Source of the DNA: Pararge aegeria
Lineage: Eukaryota; Arthropoda; Insecta; Lepidoptera; Nymphalidae
Reading direction: 5' to 3'
Assembly (NCBI RefSeq): GCF_905163445.1
Contig: NC_053190.1
Coordinates: forward strand, 188,501-252,500
Length of the DNA: 64,000 bases
The position numbers were made by a program, and so were the translations under genes. The notes beneath the pieces are model-generated. The model saw nothing but the letters and a program-made list of their open reading frames with translations. It ran no database searches and was not told where the DNA came from. Shown here in pieces: positions 1-11,585 of the stretch. Every line of letters begins with the position of its first letter. Within the stretch, counting starts at the first letter, position 1.

Positions 1-104
1 TGCATAGTAGTTTACTATAATGGTAAGCGGTTCGTGTAACGATCTTGCGCGTCTATATTTACAAGTGTGTGGGCAGTTCGTGTATTGATTATTCGATGAC
101 GGGA

Positions 105-345
105 CCTCGTAAGAGTCCCGTATCGTTATTTTTCGTCACTACCTACCCGTACCTCCCCCCCCGTGCAGGGAGTGGGTAATTTGCGCGCCTGCTGCCTTCC
201 TTGGATGTGGTAGCAGTTTCTCAGGCTCCCTCACCGGAATCGAACCCTGATTCCCCGTTACCCGCGACAGACAATGGTAGTCGCAGAAACTCATTCCGAT
301 TACGAGACCTCGTAAGAGTCCCGTATCGTTATTTTTCGTCACTAC
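105..345 (-). pseudogene. 18S rRNA-derived segment A (monomer 1, representative)
   Basis: Read on the minus strand, this matches the conserved 5' part of eukaryotic 18S rRNA, roughly nucleotides 340-545. Landmarks are GGGTAACGGGGAATCAGGG, GCCTGAGAAAC, CATCCAAGGAAGGCAGCAGG, CGCGCAAATTACCCACTCCC, GACGAAAAATAACGATACGGG and GTAATCGGAATGAG. Bases that are invariant in functional 18S are changed (for example CTGAGAAACTGC for CTGAGAAACGGC), so it is not a working rRNA gene. The segment is partly duplicated: the part from the ATAACGATACGGG stretch to the GAATGAG stretch is present at both ends. The same block recurs in every monomer. Confidence 0.9.
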
Positions 346-360
346 CTACCCCCCTACCTC

Positions 361-725
361 CCCCCGTGCGGGGTACAATATTGATATGATATTAAAAAAA
401 TACCATTAATAAATAACATAATAAAAGACCACCACTTTTATAGAGACATAACGCCACATAATTATAAAAAGTATAGTGTGTGGATCTAATCAACCACCAC
501 TGGCACCAGACCCTCAATGCCCTTAAATTTTACCTCGTTAAAATATTTAAAGTGTACTCATTCCGATTGCGAGACCTCGTAAGAGTCCCGTATCGTTATT
601 TTTCGTCACTACCTACCCGTACCTCCCCCCTGTGCGGGGTACAATATTGATATGATATTAAAATAATACCATTAATAAATAACATAATAAAAGACCACCA
701 CTTTTATAGAGACATAACGCCACTG
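361..725. repeat. Duplicated AT-rich spacer within each monomer
   Basis: The stretch beginning at the GCGGGGTACAATATTG motif and ending at GACATAACGCCAC occurs twice per monomer, at 367-462 and 632-724 in monomer 1. The copies are almost identical apart from the length of an A run, and they bracket 18S segment B. The monomer therefore contains an internal partial duplication of about 270 bp that includes 18S-derived sequence. Confidence 0.8.
480..640 (-). pseudogene. 18S rRNA-derived segment B (monomer 1, representative)
   Basis: On the minus strand this runs from the ATAACGATACGGG and GGAATGAG stretch on into TACACTTTAAA, TTTAACGAGG and GTCTGGTGCCAG. These are successive landmarks of 18S rRNA just downstream of segment A, about nucleotides 480-620. 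Divergence is higher past the GTGCCAG landmark, where functional 18S continues into the universally conserved 530-loop sequence. It repeats once per normal monomer and is missing from the deletion variants near 28345 and 30150. Confidence 0.85.
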
Positions 726-942
726 TGTGGCGCCGCCATCAGTCTCCTTAGACTCGGTACTTTGTCGTCGCCGTCGACTTCGCACCTTCGCCCCATATAG
801 TAGTGGCGCGGCGCGACGGGCCTAATGTGTAAGTGAAAAAAAAAAAAAAAAATTAAATTAATTGTTATTTTACAATATCTTCTAATATGAATAAGAGTAC
901 TTTGTATTGGTACGTTTTGTTTTTTGTTTTTTTTTTTTTAAA

Positions 943-1295
943 CGGAACTGAACCTAAGTGACCGGCCGCAGGCCGGGCACCCGTCTTATTCATGTTCTAA
1001 CCTAACCTAACCTATCCAAACCTTTTAAAACTAGTTTGGATTCCTTTAGACCTCAGCCCACCGGCAACTACGACTAACTAAACACTGATCTAGCTATCTG
1101 GCTTTCATCAGTGCATCAACAGCAGCATAACTAGTATTAAAATAGTAATGAGTTTTTATTAATGCATATATTCACATTAAATCTTGAATCTAAAGTCTAA
1201 AGGTGTCAAAACTAGATTTAGGTTAGGTTAGGTTAGAACATGAATACGAGGGGTGCCCGGCCACAGGCCGGGCACTTGGGTTCAGTTCAGTCAAA
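943..1295. mobile_element. MITE-like inverted-repeat block with TTAGG tracts and GC hairpins (monomer 1, representative)
   Basis: Two arms of about 75 bp lie in inverted orientation around some 210 bp of AT-rich sequence. Each arm has GAACTGAACC, then a GC hairpin of the form GTGCCCGGCC-GCA-GGCCGGGCAC, then ATTCATGTTCTAACC, then three TTAGG units (telomeric motif of most insects). The arms are about 85-90% alike by eye. No transposase is encoded. It could be a non-autonomous DNA transposon that became part of the monomer before amplification. In the two most divergent monomers (near 28800 and 30620) the right arm has lost its GC hairpin. Confidence 0.5.
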
Positions 1296-4200
1296 AATTA
1301 TATATTATTTACTATTATTTATATTTGAATGAGAATGAAAAATAGCAATTATTTTGAATAGTTTTCAGAATGAGACAGACGGGTGTGGTAGGGTAAAATC
1401 TCCAATTTAAAGTTCTCTTATTGCGTATATGTTATGTGTGTTTGCATAGTAGTTTACTATAATGGTAAGCGGTTCGTGTAACGATCTTGCGCGTCTATAT
1501 TTACAAGTGTGTGGGCAGTTCGTGTATTGATTATTCGATGACGGGACCTCGTAAGAGTCCCGTATCGTTATTTTTCGTCACTACCTACCCGTACCTCCCC
1601 CCCCGTGCAGGGAGTGGGTAATTTGCGCGCCTGCTGCCTTCCTTGGATGTGGTAGCAGTTTCTCAGGCTCCCTCACCGGAATCGAACCCTGATTCCCCGT
1701 TACCCGCGACAGACAATGGTAGTCGCAGAAACTCATTCCGATTACGAGACCTCGTAAGAGTCCCGTATCGTTATTTTTCGTCACTACCTACCCCCCCCTA
1801 CCTCCCCCCGTGCGGGGTACAATATTGATATGATATTAAAAAAATACCATTAATAAATAACATAATAAAAGACCACCACTTTTATAGAGACATAACGCCA
1901 CATAATTATAAAAAGTATAGTGTGTGGATCTAATCAACCACCACTGGCACCAGACCCTCAATGCCCTTAAATTTTACCTCGTTAAAATATTTAAAGTGTA
2001 CTCATTCCGATTGCGAGACCTCGTAAGAGTCCCGTATCGTTATTTTTCGTCACTACCTACCCGTACCTTCCCCCTGTGCGGGGTACAATATTGATATGAT
2101 ATTAAAATAATACCATTAATAAATAACATAATAAAAGACCACCACTTTTATAGAGACATAACGCCACTGTGTGGCGCCGCCATCAGTCTCCTTAGACTCG
2201 GTACTTTGTCGTCGCCGTCGACTTCGCACCTTCGCCCCATATAGTAGTGGCGCGGCGCGACGGGCCTAATGTGTAAGTGAAAAAAAAAAAAAAAAATTAA
2301 ATTAATTGTTATTTTACAATATCTTCTAATATGAATAAGAGTACTTTGTATTGGTACGTTTTGTTTTTTGTTTTTTTTTTTTAAACGGAACTGAACCTAA
2401 GTGACCGGCCTGCGGCCGGGCACCCGTCTTATTCATGTTCTAACCTAACCTAACCTATCCAAACCTTTTAAAACTAGTTTGGATAACTTTAGACCTAAGC
2501 CCACCGGCAACTACGACTAACTAATCACTGATCTAGCTATCTGGCTTTCATCAGTGCATCAACAGCAGCATAACTAGTATTAAAATAGTAATGAGTTTTT
2601 ATTAATGCATATATTCACATTAAATCTTGAATCTAAAGTCTAAAGGAATCAAAACTAGATTTAGGTTAGGTTAGGTTAGAACATGAATACGAGGGGTGCC
2701 CGGCCGCAGGCCGGGCACTTGGGTTCAGTTCAGTCAAAAATTATATATTATTTACTATTATTTATATTTGAATGAGAATGAAAAATAGCAATTATTTTGA
2801 ATAGTTTTCAGAATGAGACAGACGGGTGTGGTAGGGTAAAATCTCCAATTTAAAGTTCCCTTATTGCGTATATGTTATGTGTGTTTGCATAGTAGTTTAC
2901 TATAATGGTAAGCGGTTCGTGTAACGATCTTGCGCGTCTATATTTACAAGTGTGTGGGCAGTTCGTGTATTGATTATTCGATGACGAGACCTCGTAAGAG
3001 CCCCGTATCGTTATTTTTCGTCACTACCTACCCGTACCTCCCCCCCCGTGCAGGGAGTGGGTAATTTGCGCGCCTGCTGCCTTCCTTGGATGTGGTAGCA
3101 GTTTCTCAGGCTCCCTCACCGGAATCGAACCCTGATTCCCCGTTACCCGCGACAAACAATGGTAGTCGCAGAAACTCATTCCGATTACGAGACCTCGTAA
3201 GAGTCCCGTATCGTTATTTTTCGTCACTACCTACCCCCCAACCTCCCCCCGTGCGGGGTACAATATTGATATGATATTAAAAAAATACCATTAATAAATA
3301 ACATAATAAAAGACCACCACTTTTATAGAGACATAACGCCACATAATTATAAAAAGTATAGTGTGTGGATCTAATCAACCACCACTGGCACCAGACCCTC
3401 AATGCCCTTAAATTTTACCTCGTTAAAATATTTAAAGTGTACTCATTCCGATTGCGAGACCTCGTAAGAGTCCCGTATCGTTATTTTTCGTCACTACCTA
3501 CCCGTACCTCCCCTCTGTGCGGGGTACAATATTGATATGATATTAAAATAATACCATTAATAAATAACATAATAAAAGACCACCACTTTTATAGAGACAT
3601 AACGCCACTGTGTGGCGCCGCCATCAGTCTCCTTAGACTCGGTACTTTGTCGTCGCCGTCGACTTCGCACCTTCGCCCCGTATAGTAGTGGCGCGGCGCG
3701 ACGGGCCTAATGTGTAAGTGAAAAAAAAAAAAAAAAATTAAATTAATTGTTATTTTACAATATCTTCTAATATGAATAAGAGTACTTTGTATTGGTACGT
3801 TTTGTTTTTTGTTTTTTTTTTTTTTAAACGGAACTGAACCTAAGTGACCGGCCTGCGGCCGGGCACCCGTCTTATTCATGTTCTAACCTAACCTAACCTA
3901 TCCAAACCTTTTAAAACTAGTTTGGATAACTTTAGACCTAAGCCCACCGGCAACTACGACTAACTAATCACTGATCTAGCTATCTGGCTTTCATCAGTGC
4001 ATCAACAGCAGCATAACTAGTATTAAAATAGTAATGAGTTTTTATTAATGCATATATTCACATTAAATCTTGAATCTAAAGTCTAAAGGAATCAAAACTA
4101 GATTTAGGTTAGGTTAGGTTAGAACATGAATAAGACGGGTGCCCGGCCGCAGGCCGGGCACTTGGGTTCAGTTCAGTCAAAAATTATATATTATTTACTA

Positions 4201-7200
4201 TTATTTATATTTGAATGAGAATGAAAAATAGCAATTATTTTGAATAGTTTTCAGAATGAGACAGACGGGTGTGGTAGGGTAAAATCTCCAATTTAAAGTT
4301 CCCTTATTGCGTATATGTTATGTGTGTTTGCATAGTAGTTTACTATAATGGTAAGCGGTTCGTGTAACGATCTTGCGCGTCTATATTTACAAGTGTGTGG
4401 GCAGTTCGTGTATTGATTATTCGATGACGAGACCTCGTAAGAGCCCCGTATCGTTATTTTTCGTCACTACCTACCCGTACCTCCCCCCCCGTGCAGGGAG
4501 TGGGTAATTTGCGCGCCTGCTGCCTTCCTTGGATGTGGTAGCAGTTTCTCAGGCTCCCTCACCGGAATCGAACCCTGATTCCCCGTTACCCGCGACAAAC
4601 AATGGTAGTCGCAGAAACTCATTCCGATTACGAGACTACGTAAGAGTCCCGTATCGTTATTTTTCGTCACTACCTACCCCCCAACCTCCCCCCGTGCGGG
4701 GTACAATATTGATATGATATTAAAAAAATACCATTAATAAATAACATAATAAAAGACCACCACTTTTATAGAGACATAACGCCACATAATTATAAAAAGT
4801 ATAGTGTGTGGATCTAATCAACCACCACTGGCACCAGACCCTCAATGCCCTTAAATTTTACCTCGTTAAAATATTTAAAGTGTACTCATTCCGATTGCGA
4901 GACCTCGTAAGAGTCCCGTATCGTTATTTTTCGTCACTACCTACCCGTACCTCCCCTCTGTGCGGGGTACAATATTGATATGATATTAAAATAATACCAT
5001 TAATAAATAACATAATAAAAGACCACCACTTTTATAGAGACATAACGCCACTGTGTGGCGCCGCCATCAGTCTCCTTAGACTCGGTACTTTGTCGTCGCC
5101 GTCGACTTCGCACCTTCGCCCCGTATAGTAGTGGCGCGGCGCGACGGGCCTAATGTGTAAGTGAAAAAAAAAAAAAAAAAATTAAATTAATTGTTATTTT
5201 ACAATATCTTCTAATATGAATAAGAGTACTTTGTATTGGTACGTTTTGTTTTTTGTTTTTTTTTTTTTTTAAACGGAACTGAACCTAAGTGACCGGCCTG
5301 CGGCCGGGCACCCGTCTTATTCATGTTCTAACCTAACCTAACCTATCCAAACCTTTTAAAACTAGTTTGGATAACTTTAGACCTAAGCCCACCGGCAACT
5401 ACGACTAACTAATCACTGATCTAGCTATCTGGCTTTCATCAGTGCATCAACAGCAGCATAACTAGTATTAAAATAGTAATGAGTTTTTATTAATGCATAT
5501 ATTCACATTAAATCTTGAATCTAAAGTCTAAAGGAATCAAAACTAGATTTAGGTTAGGTTAGGTTAGAACATGAATACGAGGGGTGCCCGGCCGCAGGCC
5601 GGGCACTTGGGTTCAGTTCAGTCAAAAATTATATATTATTTACTATTATTTATATTTGAATGAGAATGAAAAATAGCAATTATTTTGAATAGTTTTCAGA
5701 ATGAGACAGACGGGTGTGGTAGGGTAAAATCTCCAATTTAAAGTTCCCTTATTGCGTATATGTTATGTGTGTTTGCATAGTAGTTTACTATAATGGTAAG
5801 CGGTTCGTGTAACGATCTTGCGCGTCTATATTTACAAGTGTGTGGGCAGTTCGTGTATTGATTATTCGATGACGAGACCTCGTAAGAGCCCCGTATCGTT
5901 ATTTTTCGTCACTACCTACCCGTACCTCCCCCCCCGTGCAGGGAGTGGGTAATTTGCGCGCCTGCTGCCTTCCTTGGATGTGGTAGCAGTTTCTCAGGCT
6001 CCCTCACCGGAATCGAACCCTGATTCCCCGTTACCCGCGACAAACAATGGTAGTCGCAGAAACTCATTCCGATTACGAGACTACGTAAGAGTCCCGTATC
6101 GTTATTTTTCGTCACTACCTACCCCCCAACCTCCCCCCGTGCAGGGTACAATATTGATATGATATTAAAAAAATACCATTAATAAATAACATAATAAAAG
6201 ACCACCACTTTTATAGAGACATAACGCCACATAATTATAAAAAGTATAGTGTGTGGATCTAATCAACCACCACTGGCACCAGACCCTCAATGCCCTTAAA
6301 TTTTACCTCGTTAAAATATTTAAAGTGTACTCATTCCGATTGCGAGACCTCGTAAGAGTCCCGTATCGTTATTTTTCGTCACTACCTACCCGTACCTCCC
6401 CTCTGTGCGGGGTACAATATTGATATGATATTAAAATAATACCATTAATAAATAACATAATAAAAGACCACCACTTTTATAGAGACATAACGCCACTGTG
6501 TGGCGCCGCCATCAGTCTCCTTAGACTCGGTACTTTGTCGTCGCCGTCGACTTCGCACCTTCGCCCCGTATAGTAGTGGCGCGGCGCGACGGGCCTAATG
6601 TGTAAGTGAAAAAAAAAAAAAAAATTAAATTAATTGTTATTTTACAATATCTTCTAATATGAATAAGAGTACTTTGTATTGGTACGTTTTGTTTTTTTTT
6701 TTTTTTTAAACGGAACTGAACCTAAGTGACCGGCCTGCGGCCGGGCACCCGTCTTATTCATGTTCTAACCTAACCTAACCTATCCAAACCTTTTAAAACT
6801 AGTTTGGATAACTTTAGACCTAAGCCCACCGGCAACTACGACTAACTAATCACTGATCTAGCTATCTGGCTTTCATCAGTGCATCAACAGCAGCAGAACT
6901 AGTATTAAAATAGTAATGAGTTTTTATTAATGCATATATTCACATTAAATCTTGAATCTAAAGTCTAAAGGAATCAAAACTAGATTTAGGTTAGGTTAGG
7001 TTAGAACATGAATACGAGGGGTGCCCGGCCGCAGGCCGGGCACTTGGGTTCAGTTCAGTCAAAAATTATATATTATTTACTATTATTTATATTTGAATGA
7101 GAATGAAAAATAGCAATTATTTTGAATAGTTTTCAGAATGAGACAGACGGGTGTGGTAGGGTAAAATCTCCAATTTAAAGTTCCCTTATTGCGTATATGT

Positions 7201-8318
7201 TATGTGTGTTTGCATAGTAGTTTACTATAATGGTAAGCGGTTCGTGTAACGATCTTGTGCGTCTATATTTACAAGTGTGTGGGCAGTTCGTGTATTGATT
7301 ATTCGATGACGAGACCTCGTAAGAGCCCCGTATCGTTATTTTTCGTCACTACCTACCCGTACCTCCCCCCCGTGCAGGGAGTGGGTAATTTGCGCGCCTG
7401 CTGCCTTCCTTGGATGTGGTAGCAGTTTCTCAGGCTCCCTCACCGGAATCGAACCCTGATTCCCCGTTACCCGCGACAAACAATGGTAGTCGCAGAAACT
7501 CATTCCGATTACGAGACCTCGTAAGAGTCCCGTATCGTTATTTTTCGTCACTACCTACCCCCCTACCTCCCCCCGTGCGGGGTACAATATTGATATGATA
7601 TTAAAAAAATACCATTAATAAATAACATAATAAAAGACCACCACTTTTATAGAGACATAACGCCACATAATTATAAAAAGTATAGTGTGTGGATCTAATC
7701 AACCACCACTGGCACCAGACCCTCAATGCCCTTAAATTTTACCTCGTTAAAATATTTAAAGTGTACTCATTCCGATTGCGAGACCTCGTAAGAGTCCCGT
7801 ATCGTTATTTTTCGTCACTACCTACCCGTACCTCCCCTCTGTGCGGGGTACAATATTGATATGATATTAAAATAATACCATTAATAAATAACATAATAAA
7901 AGACCACCACTTTTATAGAGACATAACGCCACTGTGTGGCGCCGCCATCAGTCTCCTTAGACTCGGTACTTTGTCGTCGCCGTCGACTTCGCACCTTCGC
8001 CCCGTATAGTAGTGGCGCGGCGCGACGGGCCTAATGTGTAAGTGAAAAAAAAAAAAAAAAAATTAAATTAATTGTTATTTTACAATATCTTCTAATATGA
8101 ATAAGAGTACTTTGTATTGGTACGTTTTGTTTTTTGTTTTTTTTTTTTTTTAAACGGAACTGAACCTAAGTGACCGGCCTGCGGCCGGGCACCCGTCTTA
8201 TTCATGTTCTAACCTAACCTAACCTATCCAAACCTTTTAAAACTAGTTTGGATAACTTTAGACCTAAGCCCACCGGCAACTACGACTAACTAATCACTGA
8301 TCTAGCTATCTGGCTTTC

Positions 8319-8349
<31 letters not shown>

Positions 8350-8749
8350 TCCTTTATTGCCATACACTATTGCTAATACAAGATTAATAACTAAAAGAAT
8401 CATCCATTAATATTAACAATATGGCAAATGGCCGCAAACTCAGCCTTATGCTGTGCATTAGCAACAATGCTCAGCGCTGATTTTCAGTCTGCACCAGTAT
8501 CCGACTGAGCAAACAACCGCGACGCCCGAGTAAATTTAAGAAAGAAATTTAAATAAAAGAGAAAAAAAAAAAAAAATCCAAATAAACTGTAAAAGAGAGC
8601 CAATAAATATAAAACTAACGCAAACTTAAATTAAACAAGTTGGTAAATAAAAGTAATAAAAAAATAAAAAAAAATAAAATGAAAATAAAATGAAATTGTA
8701 GAAAAAACAAAAAATAAATACATAACCTATACATACTTCCAAACAGTAC

Positions 8750-10159
8750 TCATTTTGCATAGACAAATCTCGCTGCTTCAATTTGTAAGTTAAGGTATAA
8801 ATTTTTTAGCTTGTGTTTAAATACTATTTCGCCAAGAATATTATCACATGTACGGAACGGAGGAGGAAGATCATTCCAGATCTTGGCCGCAGCGAATCGA
8901 AAGCAGCCCCTGAACCCTGCCTTTTTGTGTTTAGGGGTGGCTAGTTTCCATTTATTAATAACCCGCCTTGTATCATTATTTCTTTGCCAGTGCATTTTCT
9001 CGTACAGGTACGGTGGACACTTACCATGCAGTATTCTGTATATCATCATTGTCAGGTGCAGGTTCCTACGTGATTTCATATTCAGAATTTTGTGACTGTT
9101 AATTACGGGTGTGATATGACTTCTACGGGGCAAATCGTAACAGAACCTTGTACAAGCATTTTGCACACGTTGTATAGCATTTTCAGTTTTCCTTAACAGT
9201 CTAGGTCCATATATTGCGTCACAGTAATTAAACGATGACAAGATAAGAGACTCCACCAGAATCTGGCGAACTTTCTCTGTCAGAAAACGTCGTACACCGT
9301 AGAGTACCTTTAACTTATAGAACGCGTTACGTATTTTGATATTAAGGTGTTCACTAAATCTCAGGTCTTCGTCTATGTAGAGACCTAGGTTTTTTGCAAC
9401 AGCGACGCGTTCTAAAACTTCACCATTCAACGAAATCAACGGGTTCCTCCCCTGTATCATTGCCCTTTGATGTTTGTTACCCAGAATCATATACTTAGTC
9501 TTTTTCGCATTAAGAACTAGCATATTGTCCTCGGACCATTTTGCAACGGACTCTAGGTCCCGCTTGACTAATTCCACCGCGTCTTTTGTGGATTTGGGAT
9601 TAAAATGATAGTATAATTGTGTATCGTCTGCGTAGAGATGTGCACTGCAATATTTGATACTTTGTAGTATATCTGCGGTGTAAATTATAAATAATAAGGG
9701 ACTTAGACTCGATCCCTGTGGTGTACCGCGTGGGACAGTTTTTACCTGCGATATGAGTGGTTCTATACTGTTAGCGTCAATAGCTACGAATTGTCTTCTG
9801 TTGATTAGGAATGACCTAAACCACGCACATGCCTTTGAATCCACCCCGTAATAGTGCAGTTTCGCCAACATGAGTTCCACATCAATGCAATCGAACGCTC
9901 TAGAAAAATCCAGCAGCACGAGAATGGTACCTTCTCCTCTGTCTGATGCCGAAAGAATGTCATCTGTGACCGCTGCTAGCGCAGTTGCCGTTCCATGAGC
10001 CTTCCTAAAGCCGGATTGTACCGCCGGGAGTAGGTTATGTGCTTCCAGAAACGTAGACAGTTGGCAACAAATCAGCTTTTCTATGATCTTAGCCATAGCT
10101 GGAAGTATACTTATCGGTCTTAGGTCCGAGAAATTTTCAGCACTAGCGTTTTTTGGCAA
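8750..10159 (-). pseudogene. LINE copy 1, reverse transcriptase domain
   Basis: The 469-residue frame covers the RT core and C-terminal region: DLRPISILPAMAKIIEKLI, QSGFRKAHGT, LLDFSRAFDCID, GTPQGSSLSPLLF, the catalytic HLYADDTQLYYHF (Tyr-Ala-Asp-Asp), and NLGLYIDEDLRF. The C-terminal NAIQRVQNACTRF and PPYLYEKMHW stretches are typical of Jockey/CR1-type ORF2 tails. The first Met is internal; the natural start is the upstream endonuclease frame, separated by the shared frameshift near 10240. Catalytic residues look intact, but the polyprotein is not. Confidence 0.92.
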
Positions 10160-10187
10160 CGGTATGACCTTTGCAAGTTTCCAGGAA

Positions 10188-11585
10188 TCAGGGAATTTTT
10201 TTTCTGAGATGGATGTATTTATAATAAACGTGATTACTGGTAAGGTAAGGAAGCGATAATTTGATCATATCTATCGAAATATCATCTTGGCCCGCTGAAT
10301 TGGTTGTGATACCCTTAATTGCCTTCCTAACTTCCTCTTGAGAGCAAAATTGTAAGGAAAAAACGCTATCCGAGCACCTATTTTGTACAAATGTATTTAA
10401 TGTCTCTGAAGGCACGGTAGGGCTACTAGGCAATGTTAAGAAATTATTGTTTATTCTGTTCGGATCCTTCAAGTGTTCTGGTATATTAGAGATGTTTTTG
10501 TTGCCGAACGGTGAAATTTTTTTAAAGTGATACCACATTTTACCTGAGTTTTTGGCATTATTATTTACGTAAAACGTAAAATAGGCTGACTGCTCCCTTT
10601 TGATGCTAGCATTGGTGAGATTCTTAAGATTCCGATAGTATACCCAGTTTGAATTTACGTTGTATTTATGTGCTCTTTTTAACGCTTCTTCTCTTAAGTT
10701 CATCATTAGTTTGATGTTCTCCGTTATCCAAGGGTGCGGATTCTCATTATCTTTAACGTACGTGGTTGGTGCATGTTTGTCAAACAACCCTAGTAACGAT
10801 TTGTTGAACTGTTCCACCATCTCGTTAATATTCTCCATAAACATTATATTGTCCCACGGTATAGCGTGTAGATCTTCGTAGAACATTTTTTCGTTAATTT
10901 TATTGAAACTTCTCCTAGAAATGTAGCGTACCCGCTTTTTGGGCTTTTTAATATTAAAAACTGCTATTATCAATGCATGATCACTCAGGCTTGCATTGTG
11001 TATTACCTTTACATGTCTACAGCGCGTGGGTGTATCTGTGATAATTAAATCTAAGAGAGTTGAGGTTGTTTCAGTAACTCTTGTTGGCTCCTGTACAATC
11101 TGTGTGTAATTTTGCTGATTTAGGAATTCTAGAAAATCCTTCGAATTTTTACTGTCTTTTTCCAATAGATTAATGTTGAAATCAGTTAACAGACATTGAA
11201 AGCTGTACGCAGATAAGGCACTTAGTGTCTCGCTTAACTCTTCAATGGATTTGTTTACGAACTGGTGCTCAGGTCGATAAGCGGTACCCACGGCTAGGTG
11301 CATTCCTTTTAATGTAACTTCTAGCCACATCTGTTCCAACTCTGTCTGAGGCTGTTGAATTACCCTGAATTTCAGGCCTTTTCTTATATAAAACCCAACC
11401 CCTCCTCCTCTTCTACATGAGGCTCTTGGCATATGTTTAAACCAGTATCCAGGTATGTTATACGCGTTGGAATCCTCTCCGCTCCGTAACCATGTTTCAT
11501 TCAATGCTAATATATCCGGAGAATACAGTCTTATAGACTGTAAAAGTTCCATTTGACCGGTATTAAGCGATCTGACGTTTAGCAA
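10188..11585 (-). pseudogene. LINE copy 1, AP-endonuclease domain and start of RT region
   Basis: The 465-residue frame opens with an LNVRSL motif and holds the APE-type endonuclease blocks in order: ALNETWL, a glycine-rich GGGVGFYIRKGL, TAYRPEHQ, TDFN (usually GDFN), LDLIITD and SLSDHALI. About 200 residues of linker follow, then the start of the RT region (SAGQDDIS, SLPYL). The frame is lost near 10240 by an apparent 2-base deletion just after SLPYL. The expected continuation into the RT lies in the next frame, so the original ORF2 is broken. In the intact element this product would nick target DNA and prime reverse transcription. Confidence 0.9.

Noticed and set aside
139..342. Recurring 67-71-residue minus-strand ORFs (MTKNNDTGLLRGLVIGMSF type)
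   Set aside because: These are sense translations of rRNA-derived sequence, with no protein features and conserved only because the monomers are copies.
201..389. Recurring 62-71-residue plus-strand ORFs (MDVVAVSQAPSPESNP type) throughout the array and at 33075
   Set aside because: They are antisense translations of 18S-derived sequence. The same spurious peptide arises from any 18S gene read backwards, so it is not a gene.
1001..1240. True telomere or interstitial telomere block
   Set aside because: Only three TTAGG units per arm, in both orientations, and copied with the monomer.
3589..3879. 96-residue minus-strand ORF through poly-A and GC hairpin, seen in several monomers
   Set aside because: It runs through the T and A tracts and opens or closes with homopolymer length, and it crosses the MITE arm. 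Chance frame.
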